DNA of 64,000 nt from Erythroxylum novogranatense (GCA_029891385.1 JAIWQS010000131.1:1-64000); one strand, 5' to 3'; counted from the first letter of the stretch, positions 25,611-38,187 are shown. Program-made: numbers and translations. The notes: generated by a model not told the origin, from the sequence alone.

Positions 25611-25820
25611 CTTCAAACGCTTATAACTTTTAACTCGAACTCCAAATTGGACAAAATTGATGTCTATTTCATAGAAAAGACTGATCTACAATGTTCATGA
25701 AGAACTTAAATCCAAATTCAGTCTCTAAAAGGGTCAAATGTCTCAATTAATCTTTCGTCTGATTTTGCATCTTCCGGTTTCCTATCATTGGTTTTTCTAT
25801 CACTGGTTTTTCTATCCAGC

Positions 25821-26355
25821 ACATGTCCACTTATATAGATCATATCTTTTGACTCCGATATCCAAATTGGGCAAACTTGGTATCTATCTCATAGAGAAAA
25901 GAGATCTACAACTTTCAAGAAGGAAATTTTGTCTAAATCCATCGATATCAAGTCCATATCGTCTGCTTTTGCTTCAGCTGGTTTTTCATCAGCTGGTTTT
26001 TCTATCCAGCACATGTCCACTTATATAGATCATATCTTTTGACTCCGATATCCAAATTGGGCAAACTTGGTATCTATATCATAGAGAAAGAGAGATCTAC
26101 AACTTTCAAGAAGGAAATTTTGTCTAAATCTATCGATATCAAGTCCATATCGTCGCTTTTGCTTCAGCTGGTTTTCTATCCAGCACATGTCCACTTATAT
26201 AGATCATATCTTTTGACTCCGATATCCAAATTGGGCAAACTTGGTATCTATCTCATAGAGAAAAGAGATCTACAACTTTCAAGAAGGAAATTTTGTCTAA
26301 ATCTATCGATATCAAGTCCATATCGTCTACTTTTGCTTCAGCTGGTTTTTCTATC
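25821..26355. repeat. U3 tandem repeat in LTR3, about 3 copies of 174-190 bases
   Basis: Units begin 'acatgtccacttatatag' at 25821, 26011 and 26185. The composition matches the LTR2 units but the spacers differ in length, so the arrays have evolved separately. Confidence 0.9.
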
Positions 26356-27570
26356 ATCTGATTTCTATCAGACATGTTTTGGCGCAAATGCCATAACTTT
26401 CTCTATAGGTGTCGAAATGACTTCATTCTTGGACGGTTAGAAAGTAGACATCTGGATCTATAACTCTCATGAAGACTACAAAGGCTGATTCTATCTCCTA
26501 CATTCTGTAGCGTCCACTTTTCCTATCAGCTGGTTTTTGCTACAGTACATCGTCTGGTTTTCAATCACCTAAACAACATCAAAACTTCAATCTATCATAA
26601 CTTCTAGCCCCGATATCAAAAATTCGCAAATTTTATGGCTACCGAAAGCCCTCAACAAGCACTACATGTTCATGAATATCATTTTATCAAATTTCACTTA
26701 AATCAAAAGTCAACTATTCATCCCCAAAAGTCAAACTTTCATAATTCTTCATATTTTCACACCTTCACTAATTCTTCCAATTCTCACTCTTTCAATCTTT
26801 ATTTCCTACCTTTCAACTTCCATTTCAATCATCTTAATCAACTCATTCATTTTAACTTTCATTAACTCATAATATTCACTCGACATTTCATAACATATAC
26901 ATATCTCTTTAAAGCCTCAAAGTCATCAAGACCAATCCATTCTTTCCATCTTGATTTCACATTTTCCTCACTACCACAATACTCTTCGTCCAATCTACTT
27001 CAAGCACGATTCAATCTTCACAACTTAATCTATAACATAATACATATACAAAATACTCATTCTTTCCATACTTAAATCCTCCATATACAATTCATTCAAC
27101 ACATTCTTATGACAAACATTAAGTCATTTCTCAAATCATCCATAAGCCACAAAATACATACTTTTAGGATAAATTTTGAAAGCAACCACATATCACACAA
27201 AGTTCATTCACAAAGTTCATATACACAACTTATGGCACATTTTCAAATCAATGCAAGGTCATACTTGAACAAGCATTGGCGAACACAATAAAGGTTCTTT
27301 ACAAAGCTTTAGTGGGCATTTCTAGCCCCAATAAATCGAAGTCTCAAAATTTGCAATTTCAAAGAAGTTACATAAATAGTAACTATACAAACTTACTTTT
27401 CAATTATAAAGATGTTACCCATAATACAACATACACAAAAACTCATTTCACGCTTTAACCCCCAAATTTCATTTAAAATTTCTCCAATTCACATTACCCA
27501 AATAAACATTTAACATCACTAATTTCTCATTTAATAATTCTGACATCCAATTAAAGTTCGGGGCCCAACA

Positions 27571-30377
27571 ATTCTCCCCTCCTTAAAAATTTCGTCCTCG
27601 AAATTCATATCACTTTCTTGATTGGTTCCTCATTCTAGTTCAGATCACTCACAACTTCCAACTTCTTGTGACAATAATACTAATATCATCTAATTCCGAA
27701 ACACACTCACGAATCACATTTCGAATCCGGGATATCTTTTGCTAGTAACACTATCTCATAAGACTCTATACGAATTAATTCATATCGAACAGCAAATTCT
27801 CCCTTTCTCAACCATCATTATTAATTTCACATTCTTCTTATTACAATCACCATGTAGCCCTCTTTCTATTCGAACTCAAACTTCAGATCTGTTTCAACCT
27901 CTCAAAGCGATTCACAATTTCTTGATCCTTAATTCGGGACGTACCAAGCCCCCTACATGTTATGCTTCCTTTTTTGCTCTTGGTTCCAATAACCTCGATA
28001 TCGAATTTTCTGTTTATGCATTTTAAAAAAAATACTTAGCCTTAATAGGAATTTCTCATTCATACAATCAAAATCTTTTTGTATTCCTATTCCATGCTCT
28101 CAATTCAATGATTGTCCCCGCTTTTACGATCTGTACTTGCATAAATACTTCCAAGATGTTCTTTATTCATCTTGTCTCCAAGCTTTAAAGTAATCATTAG
28201 TAGCAGCTCTTAAACATGTATCAACTCCTTAACTCATAGAACCTTAGTTGCTCCGCACATATGCAATCACTTCATTATGCTCCATTAGATTTTATCCAAA
28301 TCTCTTATACAACATCAGTGCATACGACAAACTTTCCAAATTCATGCAGTTGATTTTCATTAAAATCATTCTTCAAAATTCTCCTTCCTTCCATTTATCA
28401 TAAGTTTCACACGTTTTTCCTCACGTGCTCCGACTAGTCTCTCAATTCGTCGAATACTTTTAATACATCATCTACTCTTTGATCACTTCGGTCTCCAATA
28501 TTATCGTGTTATCGGTCCCTTTGGTTAACACCCTCAATTATTATCATATTCCGTGTGCTTCTTGATTAGTCCTCGCGATTCCTTAAATAACCGATTCCTC
28601 ATTAAGGTACATTATCACACTTTCTTTTCAATTTTCCAATTGACATTCTTTTTCGAATGATTGTTTCCATTCCTTGAATTTCCTCATACCTCCCTTGGCT
28701 TATTTTCATGTTTGCTCATTCATACAAACTTCATTCACATTGCGCTCAAGCGCACACTTAGCTGCTTGTGATTGAAACACATTCAATAAGGCATACTTGA
28801 GTCTCCGAAACATACTTACACAGCATACTTCTCTTTACATCAAACGAAATGCATACCTTCTCAGCAGTTTATTCCACCCCTTTTACTTGAGTCTCCATTA
28901 GAGACGGGACTCCAATACTTCTTGTCGAAGTTATTACATATTCATTTCTTGACTTGTCCTTTCATTGATCATCCTTGAAATAAAGCTGTCTCGATTTGCT
29001 TAATCCAATAGCCTTTACGATCAACCCTATGATATAAGAGACACATTCGTTTACTCTTATATCTCGGCATATCACCAATTCATATCTTATGCTCTTGATA
29101 TACCAATCATACTAATTAGAATAACCTCTGAATATCACCTCTATTCAAATTTTACGCTCCATCGCGATTACCTTTCCGGCAAAATCATCTATACCATACT
29201 TTATCTCAGTTCTCGATTCATTTCATAACTTAACTCAGGGATCAAAGATGACTCCATAAGCTATATCTGAAAATAGATCTCATATACTCAATCACAGATA
29301 TCAAAGATGCACTCTCAATAACTCGGTTGTTACTCTTGGAAATTTATTTCGAGTCCACTATTCTGAAGTCGATCCAAAAGGAGTATGAGATTCACATCAC
29401 AACTCCTAGAAATCTATCATCTCATTTCAAACTTCCTCCTTGCGTTTATCGGTTCCTTTCAAGCAACTTTGGTTGATCCATACCGGGGTCCTTGTCCTCC
29501 GGACTATGGAAGAATTACCAAATTCCATTGTTGAATCGAGGTAAGAGCTTATAATCCCAGCTACTGGTCAAGGAAGACCTGCATTCTCTAGTCATACACT
29601 AACTTATCTGGCTTCCTGACCAGTTCCACTTTGCTTGCATACTACCTTTCATTCAATTCCTGCGAGTAATGATATATCCATATCGATTCAAACACTTACC
29701 TGCAGCATAATTCCATTACCGAAGTCACCGACATATCCATAAATACTGAATTCATGTCTAACATATCGGACCACGAAAATTCTTATTTCCAATTAGCCAC
29801 ACTTTCATTGCCTTATATTCTAACAAAATACCCTTCTTCCTATTGTCTCTCATAGTCCAAACATTTAGCAACAGTTCACACATATGACTTATTCTATACT
29901 CATCCGTGCCCTCCTTTAAGGGTGCGAAATCAGGTATAACTGATCCTTGCAAAACTCCTCGTATCCTGTTACGAGGTGGCACACTACTCCTTTATTTCTC
30001 ATCCAATTCGAAATTATCGATACATATTCATCATGAAATTTTGACCTCAATTCCACTAATCTCTTCTTAATGCGACGATTACCATCAAAGGAATGTCGAT
30101 AAGTACTACGATCGAGGTCTAAATCATCGACCGTTAAGGCGTCAACTTAACGATCCGAGACTCAAATTCTCAACCAAAGACTTTCGACACTTCCAATATA
30201 ATGGCATTGAATCCGTATCTACCATAATTGCCTCTACTTATCCACAACTTCCTTTTCTCATATCGAGTATCATCATTTTCCTATTAGATCTATCACCTCA
30301 AACTTTTCACAATTTCTTATCGTCTAACGATACACATGCTACCATGTAAGATCATATCTGGCGCTCGATACCATAAA
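27571..30377 (-). mobile_element. LARD-1 internal domain 3, non-coding (2807 bases)
   Basis: Polypurine tract ATTCTCCCCTCC at the left, then 'atttcgtcctcgaaattc' (the Tekay polyprotein-tail relic). The primer binding site lies at 30363-30373, as TGGTATCGAGC on the sense strand. There is no coding frame. It aligns throughout with domains 1 and 2. Confidence 0.85.
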
Positions 30378-32684
30378 TGTTGGGACCGTTTAGGAACCCA
30401 ACTCATAACGAACGAATCATGACTTAACTAATATCGCTTCTTTTTTTTCATTTACATTGTTCAAAGTAGTTTCAATTTCCAATTTGTATTTCATCAATTC
30501 CTCAATCCTTTTAATCCTTCATATTCGATCATATCGCGTTAGCATTGAAAACATTTTATCATTCGCTACAATCATATCTCTCTTTATCCCAATTTAAACT
30601 TATTAACAAATATTTGAATTTCGTCAATCCATCTTATGCCATTCATACATAATTTCCAAATCATATCCATACACAAATCCATACATGAAAGCACTTCAAT
30701 ATTTCCAACCCATCACACAAATCTTTGGACCTCCTGTCCGGAATCCCATCATACACATTTACAATCCTATATCTAAACACTTCCATAATTCTCGGTCATA
30801 TCTCAAGTCATGATCATAATTCACATTCATAAATACTAACCATATTTCACTTACATAATCCCATCCCATAATCATATACAAATTTTAATGGCCTTACAAG
30901 CCATAATACAATCACAATATAAAAATCAGAATGCAAATACAAAGATACAAAATCCTCTTTTCGCTCACGGATCTTCTTCTCATTACACGTGGATGGTAAT
31001 GAGGGGTGGCTTTCGCTCAATGGGTAACAGTTTATAACAAAACAATAAGCAAAACTCTTGAAATCTTTTCTTTTACGGTCTTAGAAAACATTTCTTTGAA
31101 ATCCAGTAAAGCACATTTTTGAAGAAGTTCTTTTCTTGTAATCAAAATCACATTTTACAAATCGTATCGTCTTAGGCTCTCACCACAAATCCATAGTCAC
31201 AAGACATGAATGCATCAACTTGGCAATTCACGTAAGCAATGCACACACAAATGGCTAGAGTTCCATAAACACGATGAGGCTGAAGTTTACCGTAATCACG
31301 ACGAGTCCATTTTCGGATCTCGTAAGCCCTGTGGGCAGCAGGGAGAAGGCTATCACATTATTTTTGTCTACGTGCGAGACTATCACAACGTTACTCTCTT
31401 GCCCACACAAAAGCACATATAATGCTCAAATCAATTTATCAAATGCTCTTTTCCGAATATACACACCATGAAGTCTTTCAAGGCATAACACAATGTATTT
31501 TGCAATTCATCAAAATTTCATGTATCGAATCAAAATGATTTTTCAAATCATTTATGCAATGATGCAACAATTATGATGCAATTTAAGTCAGAAAATCTCT
31601 TTGTTTAAAGAAAGCGGTAATGGCTTATAAATTCTATTATAAGCGGATACCCACCTCGAATCCATGCTAGGAACTTGTCCAAAGCTCTAATTTCTCGAAG
31701 CTTCTTTCTTTCTACCACTTTGAAATTTCCTAGACCGAAATCATCCAAATTCATCATCATAAATACCATAACCCTCAAAATTTACTATAGAAACCCAATT
31801 CCAACATATTTCCAAGCTATCTAATGCATCAATTTACAAAGCCCCAATTTCCAAAATTGGGCATAAACCCTAACTCACATTAATCCAAAATTAAACCACC
31901 ATCTTAGCATAGACATCACAACTAATTTCATAATCCACAAAACCATAATATTTTCCATGATTCTACACCAAAATTTTAAGAAAAGCTTGAAGCTTGAAAA
32001 TCGGCTTTACCTCACTCTTCACCATTTGGATTTTCTTAGCTCATCCTAGAGCTCTCTTCATCCTTCATCTTTTCCCTCTTGGAGCATGTTGAAATCCTCC
32101 TGGAAAGCTCACAAAATCGAACCCTAGCTGCTGTCCTTTCTTTTCTCCTTCCACCAAACCCACTCTTCTCTTTTCTCTCTTCTTTCTTTCTTTCTTTTGT
32201 TTCTCTTTATTACATTTCTCTAACTCTCACGACCACAGCCTGCTTCTCCTCTATTTATACTACATCCACATGCCATGTCATTTAATGAATGAGGAAAGAC
32301 TCTCATGCCCCTCCTTATAAGCCTACTAACTTAACTCTTTAAGTGTTCTTCCAAAATTGCCCTTAAAGTTGATATCTTGGCTCCAAATTCTGATCAGGTA
32401 AATAAAGGAATTTTACAAAAATTTCTTCTTCATAATGTTCTCCTCGATCATACGAATCCAACGCAACAAACCACGCTCAATTCGGATCTAAAACGAAGAA
32501 GTTATGGCCAAAATACTATCGGACACATAAAAATCGAGGCGCACCTTTGCAGAGTTTCATTCCAATATCCGCAGTCTTAGAGGCTCCATCTTGATCGGGT
32601 TCTTCATCAAAGTTGTAGCCTTATAACTTTAGTTTAATCTCCAATTAATAATTCTGACATCCAATTAAAGTTCGGGGCCCAACA
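30378..32684 (-). mobile_element. LARD-1 LTR4, with a large internal deletion (2.3 kb)
   Basis: It starts TGTTGGGACC and follows LTR3 up to about 32644, then jumps to the last 40 bases of the LTR and ends GGGGCCCAACA at 32684. Against LTR3, about 2.2 kb is missing (equivalent to about 25340-27530), including the U3 repeats. The TATA box at 32251-32259 and both termini remain. Confidence 0.85.
32251..32259 (-). promoter_or_regulatory. LTR4 TATA box (TATAAATAG)
   Basis: Preserved although most upstream U3 sequence is deleted in this LTR. Confidence 0.6.
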
Positions 32685-32845
32685 GTCGCAATGTCAACCC
32701 ATGCTTGTCGCGACGTGCCGCTCGTCGCGACATGCAAAAATTCCTTCATCGCGACGTATAAAATTCTCACTCGTCGCGACGTCTACGTTCATTGCAGCGC
32801 ATGCTCGTCGCGACGTCTAAATTATTATTCGTCGTGACGTGCTAC
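32685..32845. repeat. GTCGCGACG palindromic repeats in LARD-2 3' LTR
   Basis: About eight copies of a (C)TCGTCGCGACGT-like palindrome, spaced roughly 16-26 bases apart. Some have CpG-decay variants such as GTCGTGACG. The LARD-1 LTR4 end falls inside the first of these motifs. Confidence 0.8.
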
Positions 32846-33759
32846 CGTCTTCTCCGATTCTCCTTCTCATTTCTCTCTCTAAAACCAATTACAACTCACC
32901 CATAACTACCCCAACCTTTCACAATCAAACCCATGAATGCATTAACTAACAAATAACAACATACAATCATTTTACTTACCAAATCAAGCTCAAATCTTCA
33001 ACTCTCGACAAATCCTCCAGTTTCTTTAACACTTACGGGCTCCCCCTCAAAACCTCAAAATCTTCATCTTCCTTAGGGTTAAAGCTTGGCTTTGCAAGGA
33101 GAGAAGAAGCAAGCAAGCTAGCAATGGAAATCACAAAGGGAGGAAGAACGAAAATCACCAAGGAAGAAGAAACAATCGTGCCCTAGGAGAGAAAGGATTT
33201 CCTTTCTTCAAACTTTTGAAAACCTAAGGCATTTAAAGGTAAAACAAATATTCCTCTGGTCTTTTCCTCAGAAGACATTTAAATCTCTTTCTCTTTCCAC
33301 AATCATTTCCAGTCCAATTCGTCTCCAAATTTCAATGGCTCGACATATTAATTTCCAAAATCGTATATCTAATTTTCTATAGCCATTGGACTGATATTCA
33401 AGTGCTATACAATCAATTAGTCCGTCACTCGAAAAGTTTTCGGTCCGGACATTTACTCCCAAAATTTTCAGAAATATTTACTAAAGTTCACTATCTATTA
33501 GCGATCATTCTAATACAGTCCCAATTGAATCATTCACACCCAAATATTCTATAATTTCCCAAGAAATCATAATTCATATCATTTTCACAATTAAATGTCG
33601 GGAATGTCAGAAATGCATGTGCCTATATGTGCATATGCAAAAGACTCATTCCTCTAAAATTAGAGGTCAAATAAATGTTCAAATCAAAATATGCAATGAA
33701 ATCAACTAGCCTGTCCCAATTTACCAATGTAACCTCCCCATCGGGGATGGGATGTTACA
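32685..33759 (-). mobile_element. LARD-2 3' LTR, partial (first 1075 bases)
   Basis: Reading the minus strand, it begins TGTAACATCCC at 33759 and matches the 5' LTR from 55197 down to 54153. It stops at the LARD-1 array, whose LTR4 ends at 32684. The remaining 2 kb of this LTR is not found left of the array. Confidence 0.85.
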
Positions 33760-36320
33760 ATTCTCCCCTCCTAACAAAAATTTCGTCCTCGAAATTTCAC
33801 ATAGGATTAATCAGAAACGCAGGGGGAATTGTTTCGATCGCTTATATACTGTTTCACACATATTGCACTACTTGACCAAATTCTGCCAAATTTTACGCTG
33901 TCTTAACTGTTTCCTCATGATTACTCGCAATTCTTCACTTTCGGTATCAATAACACATATATTAGATCATAACAATATTTCTTAATTCTGTCCATGCAAC
34001 ACTCTGTAAATCTGAATCAGCTTCCAAGTTCTCAACTGGCTTTCCAATCTATTGTTCTATTCACAACACTGTCCTATTGAGGTCACTTATAACGAATTTA
34101 GTTTCTCCAAATTTTACCTTTATCTCCATCAAGTGTAACTTGGCGAGATTATACACTTGAAATATTTCATTTATCGCTATTAGATTACACCTCTTGGCGT
34201 TAACACACTAATCTCATGAGATTCTAATAACCTCGATAATAATTAATTTTACTCATTGTCATTAACTTGGATTATTTAACCCTATTACAGATTCATTTTA
34301 CTAATCAACATTATCTCGAATCAATCATGCCCTTCGACTATCGAATGGTATCACTAATAAAACAATTGATATACTCACAATAAATCTGGATTATACATCA
34401 ATCTCATATCCCTATGAACTCAAGAAAATATCAGTTTCACAATTGTCTCTAGCGATCAAGTCATTAGTTAATCACTCATATTCTCATTTGATTTCATATT
34501 CTAACCCTTCAATTTCTATTAAAGCACTCTTACTAGAACATAACGTTTGATTGTTACTTGCGTATTCACTAACAGTTCATTTGGCGGGTATTACCCATAC
34601 TTCATAGTCAATCATAAGTATCATCTCCTCAAAAGTAGAGTCCATTTTCAATTCCTCGATAAGATCCGCAAATTCTAAATCCACGATTGGGGTTTGCCAT
34701 TCTGCTTATACACACTGATTTAGATTTCCACTTCGATAATACTTTCTTTTTACCTTTTGTTCACTCGACGGTTTGCACTTTAATTACACTAGGTTTAATA
34801 ACCTTATCGCCTAACTTGTGATCTTCGTCATTGACTTTTCATGCAATCCATTAAATTGCATCGCTAACTTAATTTTGAAACACTCAATCACATAATCCTT
34901 TTCAATTCTTTCATTTTCCTGAAACACCTCAATCGCTATCGGTTATCGATTTGCATATCCATAGATATATCCACAAATATTTCTGTACGAATAAAATCCC
35001 CAAACTTCCAAAGCAATACCTGGAATAGCAAATTTTAAGTCATCAATCCCACTACAGCCCATGAGATTATACTTGTCCCTATGCTTATCAAACCACGTTA
35101 CACTATTTCAATAGATTGCATCAAAACCTTTACTGGGACATTTCGTTAAATATTGCAAAATGTCCAATTTAAAGTACTACCATCAAAACTCGAATTATAA
35201 AGATCTCAAATGTCTCTTTTTACAATCATCAGTCATATAAATCACACGTTCTTCCTCAATCAATTCTGTCAATTAGCTAAGACCAGAAAATCTTTAACAA
35301 CTTCTGGACGTATCCAACATACAGCTAGTTCTAAATAACTCCAAATCCCATATAGATATCTATATATCCTTTACAATTTCACATTTTATCATTACCTCAA
35401 TCGTCATTAAGTCTCCCAATGCCATGTTCGAATACTAGTTCATCCACAATTTGTTTAATCAAACTTAGATTCACTTTTATGAAACTTTCATGATATGAAA
35501 TTTTCTCAACTATGCCAACTATTCTTCTTCATTGTTCAAATATGTTTGATATATCATTAATGATCAGTCACTTTGTAATCTAAATACAATTGAAACACTT
35601 TACTCTTCGGTAGCATAATAAATTCCTTATATCCTTGATTGACTTTGCTAACTCTTAAAAAAAATCGAATTTCCCCAATAAGGAAAAATTTTCTTATACT
35701 TTCTCAGATTCATAATAATATACTCTGACACATGTTCCTTTAACTTCTCCACATATTTCTATGTATTATCATCATTACAAACTGAGTTGATAACGCATTC
35801 ACCAAATCCACTTGTACTTTCTCGAACATTTTACACAAATATTTGTGAATCAATATTCTTCTCATAATCGCGACTAATGTCTCTTTATTGTTCAGCAATC
35901 CTATTTACGATCGGTTCTTTACATTAACATAGTACATACCTTCTCAGTAGCAGATTCTATCTTTTACGTTTTAGTCTCCACTAGGATCAAGACTCCCAAT
36001 AATGACTTTTCGTTTATTTCAAGTTTATCTCCAATTTGTCCTTTCGTTGTTAAAATTTTCAAATGCAATCATCTGACCGACATAATCTAATTCAAGGAGA
36101 CTCTTCTTTGAAAGAAGATTTCTCACTGTTTTCATCAATACCGCTCATGGAATTTCTATTCATCAACAGTTATCTCATTTCTAGTCAGCCAATCTCAACG
36201 CCTTAAGAGATCAATTTCCCATAAAGGTCAATTATGCCTCAATTCATAAAAATTAGGACATCCTTTCCAATAAAATTCAGTGAAGTAAATACCATCAAAA
36301 TCATTTCATCTTATCGAGGG
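33760..36320 (-). mobile_element. LARD-2 internal domain, downstream segment
   Basis: ATTCTCCCCTCCT (polypurine tract on the minus strand) and 'atttcgtcctcgaaattt' (Tekay polyprotein-tail relic) lie at 33760-33800. The rest is AT-rich and non-coding. Parts resemble LARD-1 internal domains, for example the 'ccttctcagtagcag...agtctccactagg' region near 35940-35995. It ends at the CRM-A target duplication GAGGG (36316-36320). Confidence 0.75.
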
Positions 36321-37220
36321 TGATACAACTCACCAAGGCAATGGAGACTTGAGGATGTCAATGGGTCCAATTACAAGGTCGCGCTCCAACAAGCTCAAAG
36401 CACAATTTCATATTTATGTACAAGCTTTTGTTTCACAAGAACTTCAAGAAGTTTTGTTGATCAAGCTTGGAGAAGAGCTTAGGAAGACACCTAAGTGTGT
36501 GTGCACATTGGAGGCATCAAACCAAGAGGGCTAACACTTAGCCAATGTTCACAAGCACAAGTCTAATCAATGGGCTTGGGCTTATTTTATCTTATAAGGG
36601 GCATGTGGACTTCTTTTAGGCTTTTTCATGGGCTGATTTGCATTAAGTGTGCGTGTGCTTCATTAAAAAAGTCATGTGCATGTTTTATTTTAAGGAACCA
36701 AGCTTGTGGGCCTAGTTTAAAAGCCCAATTCGCCCCTCTTAAGTTAGTCTTCTATTTTGTGGTTTTCTTATCCTATTTGGACAAGGACTAGTCAATTTTA
36801 ATTAGTTTTGAAGCCCAATCCATGTGGGATTTATTCTTGGGCAGATTTGTTTCAAAAAGGCCTTTTGATATTTTGGGCTTTCTTTAGGGTTTTAGGTTAT
36901 CTTTGTTAGGGTTTACATTGCAAAGGGTATTTAAACCTTTGCTTTAGCCATGAACACGAGTTTTAGAGATCAACAAAATTAAAAGCATTCTTCAAGAGAG
37001 AATTGAGATTCTTGCTTGTTTTACCTTAAGGATTGATTCAACTTATCAAGTAAGTTCTAACTTGTGGCGTTAATTCAATTCCTACAATCTTATACTCTTT
37101 GTTACCAATTCCTTGCTGTTTTGGGGTGAAGGGTCTTGTTAGATTGATTGAATTTAGGTTTGGGAACAATCATTGAAGCGGAGGTGATCTAGACATTGAT
37201 TCTAGGTTGTTGCCGTATCA
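36321..37220 (+). mobile_element. CRM-A 5' LTR (900 bases)
   Basis: TGATACAACT...TTGCCGTATCA. It carries the end of the pol frame (36349-36534), a separate 73-codon open frame (36570-36791), several TGGGCY motifs, two telobox motifs, and a TATTTAAA box near 36929. Confidence 0.92.
36571..36937 (+). promoter_or_regulatory. Putative CRM-A promoter: TGGGCY motifs, teloboxes and TATTTAAA
   Basis: TGGGCY (site II) occurs at 36571, 36576, 36629, 36707 and 36874 on + and as AGCCCA at 36722 and 36812. TTAGGGTTT (telobox) occurs near 36884 and 36906. 'gtatttaaac' at 36928 is the best TATA candidate. In plants, combined site II and telobox motifs mark promoters active in dividing cells. Use of this pair by the LTR is inference. 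Confidence 0.5.
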
Positions 37221-37224
37221 TCTT

Positions 37225-37236
37225 TGGTATCGAGCC
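37225..37236 (+). other. CRM-A primer binding site (one base short)
   Basis: TGGTATCGAGCC lies four bases after the LTR. CRM-B has the full TGGTATCAGAGCC at the same place, complementary to initiator-Met tRNA. Confidence 0.75.
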
Positions 37237-37311
37237 TAGGTTTTAAATTCAATCTTTATCTTTAATTTTCTGTTTGTTCTTGATTATTATAGTTAGTTCA
37301 TCATTAAAATT

Positions 37312-37416
37312 AAAAAAAGAAGAAAGAAAGAATGAAAAGAAAGAAAGAAAGAAAGAAAGAAAAGAAAGAAAGAAAGAAAGAAAAGAAGAAAAGAAAGAAA
37401 GAAAGAAAGAAAGAAG
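37312..37416 (+). repeat. (GAAA)n microsatellite in CRM-A leader
   Basis: A nearly pure purine tract of GAAA/GAAAA units in the untranslated leader. CRM-B has a shorter, interrupted pyrimidine counterpart at about 52098-52172. Confidence 0.9.
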
Positions 37417-38187
37417 TTTTAAAAAGAAAATCAAGATTGTGAATCTTTGTGAGTTTGAGTTTTTTGCTTGCAAGATTCATCAAGAACGAATCGATCATTC
37501 AAGAATTCTTTAATTTCGTTTCTTTATTATTCAAGATTCATCAAGAACACATCCTTCATTAAAGAAACTCATCCAGACTTGTTTTCTTGCACCAAGAAAC
37601 ACTTTCTTGTTTCAAAATTTCGTTCTTCGCTCAAAGCGTGTGTCTTTGATATAATTACTTATCTTTAAGTTCTTGAGTAATTGGGGCAGATTGGAATGTT
37701 CTTGTTAATTTGGGTTTAGGGTTGAGTTTAATTCTAGTTTCATTTTTCTTCAACTCTTTAGTTGTTTTTTTTGTTTGCTGTCCTTTTGTTTCCATTACAC
37801 TTGAATTGAGTAATCTTGTTTCATATTGCTCAATTGGCACCAAAATCGTTCACATCGTTTTCTCCATCTAGTATGTGTTTACTTTTGTCTTCATTGTTTT
37901 CTTGAGATTAAATTACATCTAGCTTTGTGTTTTCTTCCTTTATTTAGGTATTCGTTGCTTTCCTTTTGAATTACGTTCTTTGTTGTGCTTATTTGGTTGG
38001 TAGTGATTGATCCGGACAAGTAAAGCGTGCTAGAATCTAAAGTGGTAAAAGGCAAGTGTGTAAGCTCATTTGAGGGTAAAAGCCATCTTCTTGAGTGAAA
38101 CACGAGGGTATCCAATCTGATTTAGGGAGAAACACGTGAGAGAGTGTGTGAGGAGCTATTCTAACGTGTTTTTGCAGGTTTTACATC

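Larger units (their letters stand above)
23057..27570 (-). mobile_element. LARD-1 LTR3 (about 4.51 kb)
   Basis: It runs from TGTTGGGACC to GGGGCCCAACA in + order and is shared between internal domains 2 and 3. It holds about three U3 repeat units, the short CTGATTTTC repeats and a TATA box. It is closest in sequence to LTR2 and LTR4. Confidence 0.9.
8869..32684 (-). mobile_element. LARD-1: tandem array of a non-coding LTR retrotransposon, 4 LTRs and 3 internal domains
   Basis: One 23.8 kb block reads LTR1-int1-LTR2-int2-LTR3-int3-LTR4, all in the minus orientation. Every LTR runs from TGTTGGGACC on the + strand to a CCAACA-type end, or TGACA in LTR2. Each internal domain is bordered by a primer binding site at its right end and a polypurine tract at its left end. 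LTR starts are spaced 6855, 7333 and 7321 bases apart. No open frame of pol or gag type occurs in any copy. LTRs of 4.1-4.5 kb with a non-coding internal domain match the LARD class. The outer flanks (TTATT at left, GTCGC at right) do not form a target-site duplication. Confidence 0.9.

Noticed and set aside
37249..37513. Lys/Glu-rich and Phe/Ser-rich frames around the GAAA tract
   Set aside because: They are translations of a microsatellite on both strands, with no independent support.
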